Shown here piece by piece: positions 1 to 11,989 of a stretch of DNA of 64,000 bases; positions within the stretch are counted from its first letter, which is position 1; every line of letters starts with the position of its first letter. The DNA lies in the NCBI GenBank assembly GCA_950295325.1, contig OX485803.1:35603554-35667553 (forward strand), in the 5' to 3' direction. The stretch comes from Polytrichum commune. Taxonomy: Eukaryota; Streptophyta; Polytrichopsida; Polytrichales; Polytrichaceae. The translations under genes and the position numbers were made by a program. The notes under the pieces are model-generated. The model was not told the origin of the DNA and did no database searches. It worked only from the letters and a program-made list of their open reading frames with translations.

Positions 1-1810
1 ATATGCACGCCATTATACATTTTGCCGCGGACACCATTACATATGACGAACCAATAATACCACTAGAACCTAACAAAACCCAAACCGAACCACTTGCAAT
101 ACACATATGGTGTATTCACCATCAAAACAACAACATAGGCACAATCAACCAAGTGAACACCATAAACACAATAATTGAAAATTTACAAATCTCGCAATAC
201 CACACACAAACAACACCACCTACACCGCCGTACACAAAAGTTAACAAAAACACAAAATGGAACAAATTAATATACCCACCATACAACAATCCACAAAACA
301 TTGACATAATATCCCTACCAAATTTTGAAATAAACACTACACTAAAATTTCTACCACAATACAGCTACTACACAGATGGATCTTTTGTACCACCAAAAGA
401 AGCTGATGATGGCCATTGGAAAAAAGAAAAAGCAGGATATGGAATATATAACCCATCTAAACCAGACGTACAAATATAAAAAAGATTGCCTGGACTACAA
501 ACATGCTTCAGAGCAGAACTAATGGCTATACATGAAACACTCTCACTGATTACCACTAAATATATAAATGAACCTGCACATATCTTTACAGATTGCCTCA
601 ACTGTATACACGTTCTCAACACACAACTAAAACACCCAACCCAACAAAACAACCACGCCGATAAAACCATATTAAAAGAAATGGTAGAAATGCTAAATAA
701 ACGAACACAACCCATCACAATATACAAAGTAAAAGCACACGCTAAAATCAACGGAAATGAACACGCAGATCAACTCGCAAAAGAAGGTACCATGAGAAGA
801 AACTATCAATTTGCAGCAAATCCACACGAATTTGCACATACCACACCCTACTACTTCCAAAAAGACACATGGCCCGGTCGTAACAAACGACCAGACGTCC
901 AGTTAGATGTTTGGAAGAATACATAAAGAAATACGACCGAGAAAACAACCTAGAAATATTGGCAGAAGACTTTCCCAACATTAACAAATGGACAACGAAC
1001 TCCCTCATAGACAACGAAATGTCCAATGACTTTTGGAATAATCCAGAAATAACAGACTCACAAAAAACTAGCATACTAAAATTTAGAACCGGTCAATACA
1101 TGGGTAATGCCAGAAAGCAATTAATTTTTGGCATACAAAGATTCCCCTCAAAAACATGTCCCATATGTAACTTGCAAGATGCAGATACATGGCTACATGT
1201 ACTTTTACTATGCAAACAACACCATATACACGCACTAAGAACCAAAAGACACAATAAAGTTGTGTGGGAATTAAGAAGATTAATACTATCCTCAAATAAA
1301 TCAAGATGCTACACTCTCATGAATGCGGGCACATTCAACAATAATCCACAAGAAAACACAGTTCCCCCATGGTTACTACCATGTACTTGTTATCAACAAA
1401 GGTGTCAATGTAATGCCAGATTCAAACCAGATATACTATGCATTAAAGGCCTCCCATACCAGAGTCCACCTCCTCTAAACCCCAATGATAACCTAACCAT
1501 ACAATTTATAGAATTCACAAACGACAAATTTTCACCAGAAACAATAGGCAGGAAAATTGCAAAATATCAACCTTTAATTAATAACATCATACAACAAGGT
1601 TGGAAAGTAGACCCTATCATAGTCATCACAGCTGGAGCCAGGGGAACCACACACGTCCCCTCAATGAAACAACTAGAAGAAAAATTCAACATTTGCGAAA
1701 CCTCCATAAAACACATATTCCAAGCAATAAATACCATTGCCATACAATATGTTGGATCTATCCTTTTACATAAAAGACGGATAGAGAATAATCAACCAAT
1801 ACCAACATAA
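1..1810 (+). pseudogene. Non-LTR retrotransposon 3' part: RNase H, zinc knuckle, restriction-like endonuclease (broken, 5' end outside window)
   Basis: The RNase H domain shows all four acidic positions: YTDGSF (Asp codon at 375), AELMA, FTDCLN and HADQLA. Downstream, around 1156-1212, is a C-x2-C-x9-H-x4-C knuckle, then KPDILCI and IEFTND, the spacing expected of a PD-(D/E)XK restriction-like nuclease. This order (RNase H, CCHC, nuclease) recalls the C-terminal half of Dualen/RandI-type or other restriction-like-endonuclease non-LTR elements; the reverse transcriptase would lie left of the window. The copy is dead: an in-frame TAA sits at 477-479 and the frame shifts between about 905 and 926, where one reading ends and the next (to 1810) takes over. 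The plus strand is strikingly rich in A and C and poor in G compared with its neighbours. The family is inferred from motifs; the exact clade is uncertain. Confidence 0.75.
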
Positions 1811-2045
1811 TAGTACAATAGAAGATGGAGGGTAGTGGTGAAAACCACTGCTAGTCACTCTTTTCAAACAACTAGCTCAACTTGTCTCAAGGGATAGGAA
1901 GGGCCGGTTGGTAGGTACAACTTTCCTACCATGATAACTCACTAGCAGCACCAAGCCATGCGTATCACACTACTGCTCAACGAGCCCAATTGGTTTCGAA
2001 CCCGGACCACGTAAATGTGATACAATGCCCTTCACCAACCAACCA
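1811..2045 (-). repeat. tRNA-derived SINE-like element, minus strand
   Basis: Read on the minus strand, this starts with GGTTGGTTGGTGAAGGGC (A-box-like) and about 30 bases later has GGTTCGAAACC (1992-2002), a perfect B box. The rest, to about 1811, is non-coding. It abuts the stop codon of the retroelement relic. I could not find a clean target duplication, so the ends are approximate. A decayed tRNA-like Pol III head is the best explanation; a true tRNA gene is unlikely because no cloverleaf closes. Confidence 0.45.
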
Positions 2046-2168
2046 AAAAACTCATGACTTGGTGATAATACTTAGCTCTAAACATACCTATATACAAACT
2101 AGCACCCAACCATCATTAAGGCTTTCAACCTTTGTCACTGTTACTGTTACTTTGTTTCGGCTACTATA

Positions 2169-2300
2169 GTGTCCATCCTCGAAAGGGGAGAGTAGTACTG
2201 CTCCAATGTCCCTTTGTCCGGTGGGCATTGGGGCATTGACATTACGAACGGACACTTTATTCACGCCGGCCTTGCAATAGGGTCGGTGTTTCTATCTATC
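2169..2300 (+). repeat. SINE family tail, 5'-truncated copy
   Basis: These 132 bases match, with substitutions, the 3' two-fifths of the complete SINE at 51183-51537, from GTGTCCATCCTCGAAAGGGG to the terminal TTTCTATCTATC. The tRNA-like head is absent. A third tail-only copy lies at 52171-52296 on the other strand. Confidence 0.75.
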
Positions 2301-2572
2301 TGTAAGTTGGTGCAAGGTGCCATGTGTGCCCTTGCTGACTTTGCCTTGCATGGATGTCTTTGTGTTTGCATGCAAACCTTGACATTTTTTCTTGGACGAA
2401 TAAAACAACTGAGCAACATGCCATTGGGATTTTGGGCATTCCAACTCCAACACACGTGTAATTTGGACCACTCCTTAATTTGCAACTTGATCAACTCCTC
2501 GAGCTGGGCCCTTTTGGATCTTGTGTTCGGTCAATGGATTGAGTAGTTGACGTTGTCTGGGCAATGAGATTC
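2301..2572. other. No gene recognised
   Basis: Non-coding sequence between the SINE tail and the decayed MULE. Short open frames here have no recognisable motif. It may include the 3' end of the MULE relic, but no terminal inverted repeat could be found. Confidence 0.4.
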
Positions 2573-4500
2573 TTATTTGGACCTATAGAGCAAATTCAAA
2601 TTTCTTTTTGTTGATCCAAACAATTCAAATTCCTCCAATGGGTAGACTATTGTGCTCATTTCTTGGGCTTCAAGGTATAATTTCATCACTTCGGCAAGAG
2701 GCTTGGATTTCCCAATGTATGTTGCAGCCTTCGGCATAAAACTCGCTTGGTCAGGGCCTTTACAAGATGAACCACCTTTAATCCAACTGCAATAATTGGC
2801 AATTTGCATGAAGACCATATCATGCCATCAATAGTGGCCTTGTAAAGACATGTCATTTTTGTTTCCAAATCGCTGTAGCCATTTGGAATGTATTGTTTCC
2901 GCATGATTGCAAGAGGGCATTTCAACGTGTTCTTCCAAAGTTAAATCCTACTTGGAAACAAAACAAAATCAAAACAAAGCGTAAAAAATAAAACAAAACA
3001 AACCTTTAGTATCATTAATAATGGAATAAATATTGATATGATGTAAAAGTAAGCGTGACAGATGAGTGAATGGGAGACTTACTATGAGCACTTATCCTCC
3101 CCACAAGGCATAATGATAATGCCAGAATCCCAACCACTCAAATAATTTGAACATGCCCTCCTTTGTTGTGGCTTCTAATGACAACTGTTTGGCCCAAATT
3201 ACATGGCACTTGATGTCAACCTCTTCCAGACTCTCAACGTGTTTGTTTTGTTTGTTGAGTTGTTTGTGCTAGAACTGTAAAAATGACATAGTGTTTCTGA
3301 ATGATTTTGTCAAGGTTGACAAACCGGTGGAAACGACAAGTAGATTCATGCCCCTCCATAGGAACTAGTGGGTCTCGAATCCGTAAATCTTCTTCACAAC
3401 AATCTAATTGGTTGGGCATTGTCTACCATGAAACCTTTCAAGGTCACATTCAACACACCATTTTCATGCATCATAGCATTGAGATTTCCCATAAAATCAT
3501 TTGGGCATGTGCATCCTTAGGATGCATATTGCAACAAGCTATTGTGAGTACTAATACATGTTATCATAGAAATGACATGCCAATGTAGTCTAGTCACAAA
3601 GACACTTTACATGGTCAAATATGATCCCTGAATTCTTCACGTTGCCCCCAAATTGTAGTTTATTCATTAGGTTAATGCCATTTCCAAGGAGATCGACCAA
3701 CATCTTTAAAACAAATATTTGTTTTCTTTCGGTTGCCCCGGAAACCTACTGCCATGGACAAACTTGAACCCGTGGTGGCCCTTCAATGCCATGATGTTGT
3801 TTATTGTACTCATTCTACTACAAATTAACCGTTTAAACCATGCCACAAAGTTCCTACAATTGAGAGACGCCAAGGTGAAAATTTTATTCATGACCACCTC
3901 TAATGAGGCCCTATGCAAGTGGTACTTCTTTTCCGCACCGAATGTTTACAAGAAGTAATCCACTAAAAATTGTTGGCTCATTGCCATTACAATAGCATAA
4001 TTCTATGCGTTGGATGTTTTGTTCACCTCTTTTGCAAAATACATTCATAAGCCATTGTTGATGGGTTAACAACATATCCCTTGAGAAACTAGGTTTTTAT
4101 GAACTCTTAAACTTATACTTGCACAAGACATGCCACATGTTGTAGAATGTACATAAATGATTGAGGCCCCACATACATCTATGCAAATAGGGATTGTATC
4201 ATCACAAACCTTGCATTGTAATTTCGATTTCTTTGGCGGATTTGAACCCACATAATACAGAGAGAGGTGATGCATGTCCATCCACTACTGTTGCAATGCC
4301 GACAAGATAAAAAAAAATGGCATCATCATCAAAAGGTGGAGGAATATAGGTCACATCTTTGACTTTTATTTTATCAAAGTCAATAGATGTCAACTCAAAC
4401 TTAGAGAGTTTCCTACATTTTATAATCTTCAATACATCCAAAATTTGGACGTTGTTTGTGCAAGGGACATGATGGATGGAAAGTCGGGTGGTAATCACTA
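2573..4500 (-). pseudogene. Decayed MULE transposase, related to the copy at 18743-22429
   Basis: Six-frame reading of the minus strand gives, in order from 4500 downward, fragments that line up with the better-preserved transposase at 18743-22429: FDDDAIFFYLV, the zinc-finger-like CKVCDDTIPICIDVCGASI, SRFPGQ, TTLACHFYDNMY, LKGFMVDNAQP, STCRFH, EMPSCNHAETIHSKWLQR and FGSTKR. The three DDE positions are still visible (Asp of FYDNMY, Asp of MVDNAQ, Glu of HAET). Frames are broken many times by indels and stops, so it cannot be functional. Weak N-terminal remnants may continue to about 5650. Divergent from it on the plus strand is the methyltransferase-like relic, the same arrangement as in the 18-28 kb element. 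Confidence 0.8.
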
Positions 4501-5900
4501 ACTTTGACGCAAGGCGTATGTCTCGGGGGGTTCACTCCCTCTTATATTTTGCATACACGTGTGTTCGGGACCTGTTTATTGGGGGGGTTATTTACCTTGC
4601 AGAAAAGATTATAAGGTGATGGTATTTTACATGTAAAAATGTTTCATTATTTTAAAATCCCCTATTTTACATGTACATTTTTTACAAAATTTATTTATAA
4701 TGAATATATTGGACCCTATTTTTTATCGCACGTTGTTCTACAATTTTCGCCAGTGAACGCCCCGAGGCGTATGTACATAGGCGCATATGGAGACTTGGAA
4801 TTATCCATAGACACATGGTGAGATGTGAATGAAGGGGACTACGCCATTAATCCAAAGGTAAAAGGAAATGTATCAATCATATCTATCGTTGGCAATATAC
4901 TATCATTAGAATTGTTAAGCAACATTGCGTTTTCAAGCCCCATTCCAAGTTTCATGTTATGAAAAGGGAAATGCATTGTGGTGGTGTATGATTCAGTAGT
5001 CAAACAACATTGGGGATGCATCTAAGATAGTCTTAGACATGCCTATCACACTATGTGACCCAAACAACAATGCCCAACAATGTCCAACAACGTCATATTT
5101 TGTCTTCGACCTGGTGGACAAGGACAATTCCACTGACCTCCCCAGTGTCTTGAAACACTTATTGTTCAATGTACAATGTACCAACATGATAGTTAAACTT
5201 CAAGCATAACAACTTCTCCTCCATCTTCACTCAAAGGTAAAGTGAAAAGCATTGCACAACCAATAGCTCGAAGAGTTGCCACATTGTTGAATCAAAACCA
5301 ATGAATCAATTGCCTTGGTATTTGAACTACAAACAAAAACTAAGATAAAAGGAGACCAATAGTTTTGGTGAAATAAAAAAATGTTCCCCCTAAGTCATTG
5401 GGATGCCTAGTAGAGTATGTAGGTGGTCAAAATGACACCTATCCAATGTGCAAAAGTAAGATAATAATGTCAAGTGGTATACCTCCACAATAATGGTAAG
5501 AGTCTAATCCGAGTCAATAGTGCATATTCTACGTTATAATCATACTCGTCACATTTTAGAAGAAAACGTCCACAAGAGATCCCCAACACATTCACACCTT
5601 TAGAGAAGACAATAAAAAGTATTACTATTTTCATAGTGTGAGTGAACAACAATACTAGGGGAAGATGCTAGTTGGGGGGGGGGGGGGGGGGAGGGATGCA
5701 AGTGCTAGGACAAGTTACGCAACCCCAAAAATGAAGAGGAGGAGGAATGGATATTTTGAAATTCAACGTACACAACAATTGCATCGATCCAAAATGAAGA
5801 AAAATTACCCAAGATTTCAAAGTGCGACATTTTATACACAACACATACATTGTCATATGGATCTCAATAGGATGGGGATCTCGAACAACCCGATATTGTT
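4501..5900. other. Interval between the two divergent relic genes
   Basis: AT-rich, with a run of about 17 G at 5675-5692. Minus-strand frames between 4840 and 5650 may be the decayed transposase N-terminus but I cannot align them convincingly. No copy of the palindromic 233-bp repeat found in the corresponding position of the 18-28 kb MULE is present. Confidence 0.4.
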
Positions 5901-8440
5901 AATGGAAATTTTGATGATGTTGTGAGTGATATCATGGAGAAGGTAACCAATGCAAATGAAGACAATGACACACAAACATCAGTATCAACCACACTTACAA
6001 ATGCAATATGTAGATGTTTCGTTAAAACTACATGTTTTTGTTAATTACTTGGAAATATTATGTGGAGAATATGTCGTCATATAAAATCCAAGTTTGATGG
6101 TTTTGGTCCACATTTTGAAATGCTAACCCAAAGATATGGCTGCATGATGGCTCCTAAGAGTGGACATGAAGAAAAGGTTGAGGAAGATCACAAGGGAAAT
6201 GGCAAGGGCGATGCAAAGGAAGAGGATGGTGGATTCCTTGATCCCTTTACAAGAAACATCTTCAAGCTCAAATGAGAAGACACTTCACCAAGTCATATTG
6301 TATTGGAAACTTGTCTCATAAGCCTCTGCATCGAAGGATGACAACTCCACACCTCAAGACGCACATGTAAGTTGATCCAATAGGTCCCACTTTTATTTTT
6401 CCGCACCTTGTGTGCAAATGCAAATGAATGGGTTGATTACATGTGCATGCGCCCCCCCCCCCCCCCCAAGCTATTTCAATTGCTCATATGTGTATGCTAG
6501 GCATTAAAGAGCCCAAATGGCTCTTCTATCCTTTTTTTCATTCAAATGTGTGTTTATGTCTATGTGAGGGGGTTGGATACAAAGTCTAGCCTCGCTTCCA
6601 TCCATTAATGATGCTCAAGAATACATGTAAGGATTGGGATTCTATTTGGTGGGTTTTAATGTTGGAGGCTAACATTGTTCACATTTAAATTATTGTTGAC
6701 TTAGTTCATATTTGATTGAATGCACAGTGTATTGATTTGTATTGCAAAGGGTGATAATTTTCCAAGGGGGTTGCATGATGTTGATGATAGCATCTGGGAA
6801 ATGAGAAAATTGCATAACACAAATTTTTGATCCAATGATTTTAAGTTTGAGGGTGTCACTTGGCAAGAAATTATGCATGAATATTCTATTATGTCATATG
6901 ATTCCACTCCATGCATCAAGACCCATTCTAGAGGTGGACGTGCAATTGTTACAATAGAAGTTCAAGAATGGGTATATGGATGGCTACATGGTGTTGTATG
7001 TGTCTCTTGTGGCCAACGAAGGTAAGCCACAAGCCATTACCACTGAGAATACTGAATGATGGGATTTGCATTGGCGAGATTCAAATGATGCATTTGAATC
7101 ATTTATTTTTCTTGATTCAAATATCATCAAATTGCCATGTAAGATGCTATATGTATGGGAAGGTAATTATAAACTAACAACTTGGCATCGTCATATCCAA
7201 AAAAATTACGACGATGATAAGGATTGGCACATATTAGTTGATTCTAGTTGTTTTGACTTAACTAGAGCTATTGATGTTCTATTCAATGCAATGCACAACA
7301 TCAACCAATAATTGCTAAACTCATTCTTTATTTGATTTGATATGTTGTTCTTATTTTCATCCCTTCATTGATTTCAATGACATTTGTTATTTTTGTAGGC
7401 CAAGATAGCATGACCATGTCAAAAAACAAACGTGCTTTATAAACTATACTGTATCCAAAGCTTCGGGATATTGAAACTCTAAGATTTCAAAGATTTGTTG
7501 CATCATGAGAACTATGACAAGTGTGAGAAAAAAAGAAAAAAGAAAAAAGAATGTTATCCACTCGTGATTGATGTTCTTACTTGGTTCATTTATAAGGTGA
7601 GTCATTTCATTGAAGGTTTGGAATTGTTTTTTTGATCCATTTGTCTCATTCAATGGCGTTTTTTTCATTACCATAATTTGTATTGGTTGATTAGCATGAT
7701 TTTCTGCTACCACTAAGGATGCATTTCAAGAGTACAATGAGTAAACATTGCTCAACAAAAGGTCTCCAAAGGGTAGTTGCATCACATGCAAGCATCATTG
7801 AAGCAAGCCATAAAGGCAATATGTCATAAAAAGTTTGAAAAATTGTTGAGCATTGCCAATCTAGCCAATGATAACAATTGGCTACTTGTAATGAGTTGCT
7901 TTGACTTTTTTATGGTCATTTTATGTATGTGCATTGTGAAAAGATGTTATTGAAAGAAAATTCAATGACTTTACAATGTTTGTTAAAGTAGATCAATAAG
8001 CATTGAAGCCGCGATATGAAGTTGGATTTGACATTATAGAAGATCCAAAAAATAGCCACTACGGCAAATGGGAAATACAATACCCATTGGCTAAAGTGGT
8101 AGAATTCTAGCCCAATGTCATGTCAATCTTTAAAATCTCAAGTGAGTGATGTCAAAGAGGTCGAGTTGGATACTTGGTTTTCAATAGCTACTTTTTGGGC
8201 ACATGGACCTTTTCAATAATATTATAAAATGGATTGACTTTAATATGGTTATTGTTCATCACGTGTTTTGTCTTTCTTATGTCTTATTCATTGATTCTTG
8301 ATTGGAAGAAGATGTAGTCATGAAATTTGAGGCTATTGAAGAGGATCTAGGTGAAATCCAATGGGAGGATGGAATATTCAAGGCTTCCGAGTACATCGAG
8401 CGTTTGTGTATTGACATACAATCATAAAATGGACAAACCA
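5900..8440 (+). pseudogene. Decayed ParB/methyltransferase-like companion gene of the MULE relic
   Basis: Plus-strand coding remnants are scattered through this stretch. The clearest, at 7066-7311, reads MLYVWEGNYKLTTWHRHIQ and then DKDWHILVDSSCFDL and LFNAMHNINQ. The WEGN(H/Y)(R/K)..AW pattern followed by a WHI.VD segment is what I would expect of a ParB-like/sulfiredoxin-fold N-terminal domain, which in phage-type DNA methylases precedes the methyltransferase domain. Other coherent pieces are 6060-6275 (acidic/lysine-rich) and 8002-8100 (GFDIIEDPKNSHYGKWEIQ). The SAM-binding DLTAGTG motif of the 25.8-27.1 kb copy was not found here. Position and orientation relative to the minus-strand transposase match the 18-28 kb MULE; that pairing is the main reason for the call. 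A run of C at 6451-6467 interrupts it. Confidence 0.5.
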
Positions 8441-8778
8441 TTTTACTAAATCTTCCAACCTCCTTGAATTCACCAAAGGAGAGGCTTCCCTCAAGTGTGT
8501 TCTTTATAGGTAGTGGTTGGACGCAAGGTTTGTCATATTTTTATGTTAGTGAAATAACAACCAATGGAAGTGCTCATTAATGTTCTAGCATGTTTATAAT
8601 GCTTAGGATTTTGAAGCATGTACTTGTGGTCTTGGGGGGCGCACCTTTCATTAAAAATCAAGAATCACGGGCGTTTGCCACATACTCTAAAAACCCCCTA
8701 TATACAAGTTTTTTGTTTTTTGTACAATCATGCAATACACGTATAATTTTAGGGATAAAAAATGAGTGACAACATCTA

Positions 8779-8782
<4 letters not shown>

Positions 8783-8816
<34 letters not shown>

Positions 8817-8817
8817 C
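8783..8817. repeat. (TG)n(TA)n microsatellite
   Basis: Alternating TG then TA dinucleotides, about 35 bases. Confidence 0.95.
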
Positions 8818-8849
8818 ACTCATTAACATTAGTATACAAATATACTTTT

Positions 8850-9790
8850 TGTTAGCCATAAACCCCCACCCTTAAGCGTCGTAGTCCGGGTGGGAGCTTC
8901 GGGCTCACATGTCCTCACCAATCCCCTTGGCCAATGATTTGGTTTCCAATACCCCAACAATGTGAAATTCAACACCCATTCTTTATTCCGAAAGCACTAA
9001 GTACTCAATATTTAGAAAATACTCCACACCTTGTTCATCCTACCACTGTAATCCTCCACTGGATTTTGGCCCTCACCCTTAAACCCTTGAGTTTTCCAGC
9101 ACAAATAATCCTAAGCAATTGAATCACCAACCCAAGTACACAAGTTGGGGTTTGGGCTAACCTAACTATTTTTTCTACTTGCCCCCTTCCCAACAGTGCA
9201 ATCTCAAATGTAACCCTTGCTTAACCCCTAAATCCTACGTAACCCCTAAACCCGACCCTGTTTCACACGGCCATGACTACTATGTAGTTCCAGGGGACCC
9301 AGTTGGTTTAGTCTCTTTCCTCATGTAGGCCAGCATAGTGTCCGCAACCGGTTTCCTCCCTTGCCACAGCAAAGGCTCGGTGGCCTTTTCTGGTGCCTTC
9401 ACCTCCCCTGGACCGGCAACCACAATCTCCTCTTAACCTCGCCCACTATCAGACGTATCACAAGCCTCGCAGCCTTCCCCTCGCAGCGACACGGATTGAT
9501 GAAGAGGCATGGGCTCAATGCTTCAGTCGCCAATAGTTGCTACTCACATTCATTACAACAGCCAAATCTGCTGGGTGGTAAATGAATCCTCTGCAATAGA
9601 AGGCGCAAATTCTTACCGATGATGGCAAACTCCCAAGAATGCTCTTAATGCAAAATCGTAGCCTTGCCTCTGTTCGAATTCACTGACTTCATTCATCTTG
9701 CTTCTCTATGGTTTTGGGTCGCTACCGTGAAGAGCCGACATTTAAACTGGGTGATTCAGAGACCATTCCAGCTGCCTCCTTTGATCCGGC
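8850..9790 (+). repeat. Solo-LTR family copy A (3' end unclear)
   Basis: It begins TGTTAGCC followed by AAACCCCCACCC and TCGTAGTCCGGGTGG, the same start as the three family members at 12840, 40811 (minus) and 42430 (minus). The following AT-rich then GC-rich layout also matches. The expected terminal GGGCTCACA is missing, so the 3' end is either diverged or was replaced by the repeat that follows. Confidence 0.7.
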
Positions 9791-9849
9791 CTCATTGAAT
9801 CTTGCTTAGGCATTTTATATGTTATTGTTATTTTCAAATTGATATTTAT

Positions 9850-10795
9850 ATGATGATGTAAGTTAGTTGTTTAAATTGAGAACCGGTCTTGAGTTCAAGA
9901 CCGGGTGACTCGGTAGATGGATGTGGTAGGTAGGATTTGAGAAAGATAGGATTTACCGACGGACCGTTACCTAACTACCTAAGGGTTCTAGAAGGCCTAA
10001 CATTTTAGTTTCTTATTTGTTAGCGGGATTAGGTCTCTAGAAGCCTTAAGCCCGTACTTTCCTATTGGCTTGCCGGATTAGCCTTTAACCCAAAATTTTC
10101 TTATTTCTAGCGGGATAAAGGTTCTAGAAACCTTTTATTCAAAAGGTCTCTTATTAATTAGCTACTTGGGGTTCTAAAAATCCTTATCCCAATGGTTTTC
10201 TATTGGCCGAAGGGGGCAAGGAAGAAGAATATTTAAGGAGTGTTCGAAGTGTATTAAGGGAAGAACGTTATCATTTTGGAGTTAGTTTTTGTCTAGAGTT
10301 GAAAGAACTTTAAGCATTTTGATAAGAAGAAGTATTTTGGAAGCTTATCTATACAAAAGGGTGAAGGGGTGAGAATTTCAGAATGACTAGGTTGTACTAA
10401 GTGAACTATTTGTATTGTTTCATTTATTATTAAATGAGCTGAACTTTGAAATGAAAGAATTTGTGAATTGTGGATGATTAGAATGTTTGATTATTATGAA
10501 AATTCAAGAGGATGTTCTTTATGAGATATAGAAGTTGAGGTAAAAATTTGGAAGCTTTAGTCTTTGGGAAAAAAAAATTGTAAAATGTTGAAGTGAAGGG
10601 TGTCTAAGAACAAACGCAACTAGGATAATAAAGTTTGAAAATATGGATCTTTTTTATTATTATAGCTATGGCTAAAACAATTTGACACTACCTTTTGATC
10701 TTATCTATCTATTATGTGTAAAAAATTAAGATTGATTGGACTTAATGGTCAGAAGTTATTAGAGTTTTAGTGTCCGGATGTTATACCACAGCATG
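9850..10795. repeat. LTR-like repeat with short tandem subrepeats
   Basis: From about 10000 to 10215 a roughly 60-bp unit containing TTCTTATTT, AGCGGGATTA and GGTTCTAGAA recurs about three to four times with divergence. It is followed by AATATTTAAGG (TATA-like) and an AT-rich stretch ending near TTATACCACA. The organisation resembles an LTR promoter region, but no TG..CA boundaries with a target duplication could be confirmed. Confidence 0.35.
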
Positions 10796-10909
10796 CATGC
10801 TAGGAAGTTAGAGTTAGAAAAACATGCATAAACTTCTGAAGTTTAGTAGGACAACATTGAGAGGGATTTACAACAAGAATGTAGGAGAAGGGAAATGTAC
10901 TATAAATTT

Positions 10910-11989
10910 TTAAACACTACTATAAAAAAATAGGATCCCCGTGCTAACCGGATAGTGCACATTTTCCTTGCCAACGATGAATAGCATCATAGGTGCTAAA
11001 GTAATGAAAATCCAATACATCGCACCCAGATTTTGAATTTTCGCCTCCGAGTGTATTCTTATCAAAATCATTGGAAAAAACAAACAATTCTTCATGTTGT
11101 AAATTTTTTTATTGACCTTATATTTTGTTTTCATGAACAAATTTTCTTTTACGATGTTTTATCTTTTTTGGTTCTGGCTCTCTGAGTTGAAGCTGCACAA
11201 TTTGCGCTTGTAAGATTGCAGTATCACGAGGATTTTTTTTAAAATCATTTAGCTGACGGATTGTCTTCTTACTTGGCGGACATACATCCTTAGGACAATC
11301 AAGATACCAACCACAATTTTGCATAATGTAGGAGCGACCAATTTAAACAAATCTCAGTAGTAAACATGTATGAATGTTTTGCACCTATATCACGCCAATT
11401 TGGAAAGAAACGAGGTTCCCTTGTAATGCACTTGTGCGAAATCAAAACATATCGAAAGTACCTACACACAAAAATATTATGAGCCAAATATTGAATGATA
11501 ATTTAACACATGTTATAAAGATAAGATTATACATGTATAAAACACGTTTCATAGCAAGATCAATATTAGGTTGCTCATCCCAAGCGTAGTGTTTTTTAAT
11601 TTTCTCGCTTTTGAATTCACGGTAAAAGATTGAATTGAAAGCCGCAAACTTCCAGGTTTGAATATACTCGGAGAAAGTAGGCACATTTGCTGGCAATTGA
11701 AAAGGAGATGAAATAATACTAAAAAACTCCTCAATAGATTTTTTTTCCAACTGTGCCCAATATGTGGACTTTGATAACAAATCATCAAGTGCAGAATCAG
11801 AGAGGGGCGAGTTCGGAAAATGCAATGCATCTTTGTCAAACCTATTGCCATTGCAACTTTGACTTCTGCATCAACATTACTGACAGCCACACGATGAAGT
11901 TTCTCTTGTAACATTTCAGATACCGAAAATGAACCCCAATGGTGCTTAACTTTTTGCACCTTTGGCTCCGCGCCTAGATACAACAACAT
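10910..11989 (-). pseudogene. Unidentified spliced gene fragment
   Basis: I do not recognise this gene. On the minus strand, coding sequence starts near 11989 (LGAEPKVQKVKHHWGSFS), shifts frame by one base near 11850 (after KVAMAIG) and continues through FDKDALHFPNSPLSDS and FSEYIQTWKFAAFNS to NIDLAMKR. A plausible donor (AAAC|GTGTTT, about 11545) and acceptor (GTGTAG|GT, about 11462) then lead into YFRYVLISHKCITREPRFF and PNWRDIGAKHSYMF. Near 11324-11118 comes a basic tail with KKIKHRKRKF. Codon-level coherence over several exons suggests a real protein, but the frameshift argues that this copy is broken. It might be a captured host-gene fragment or part of an unrecognised transposon. Confidence 0.45.

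Noticed and set aside
1992..2041. A functional tRNA gene on the minus strand
   Set aside because: The B box is perfect, but acceptor and anticodon stems do not close; SINE head is a better fit.
5675..5692. Runs of G or C (also near 6451, 12436, 37388, 40123, 41230, 51899) as functional quadruplex sites
   Set aside because: Simple mononucleotide runs in non-coding sequence; likely slippage or assembly-sensitive tracts with no context suggesting function.
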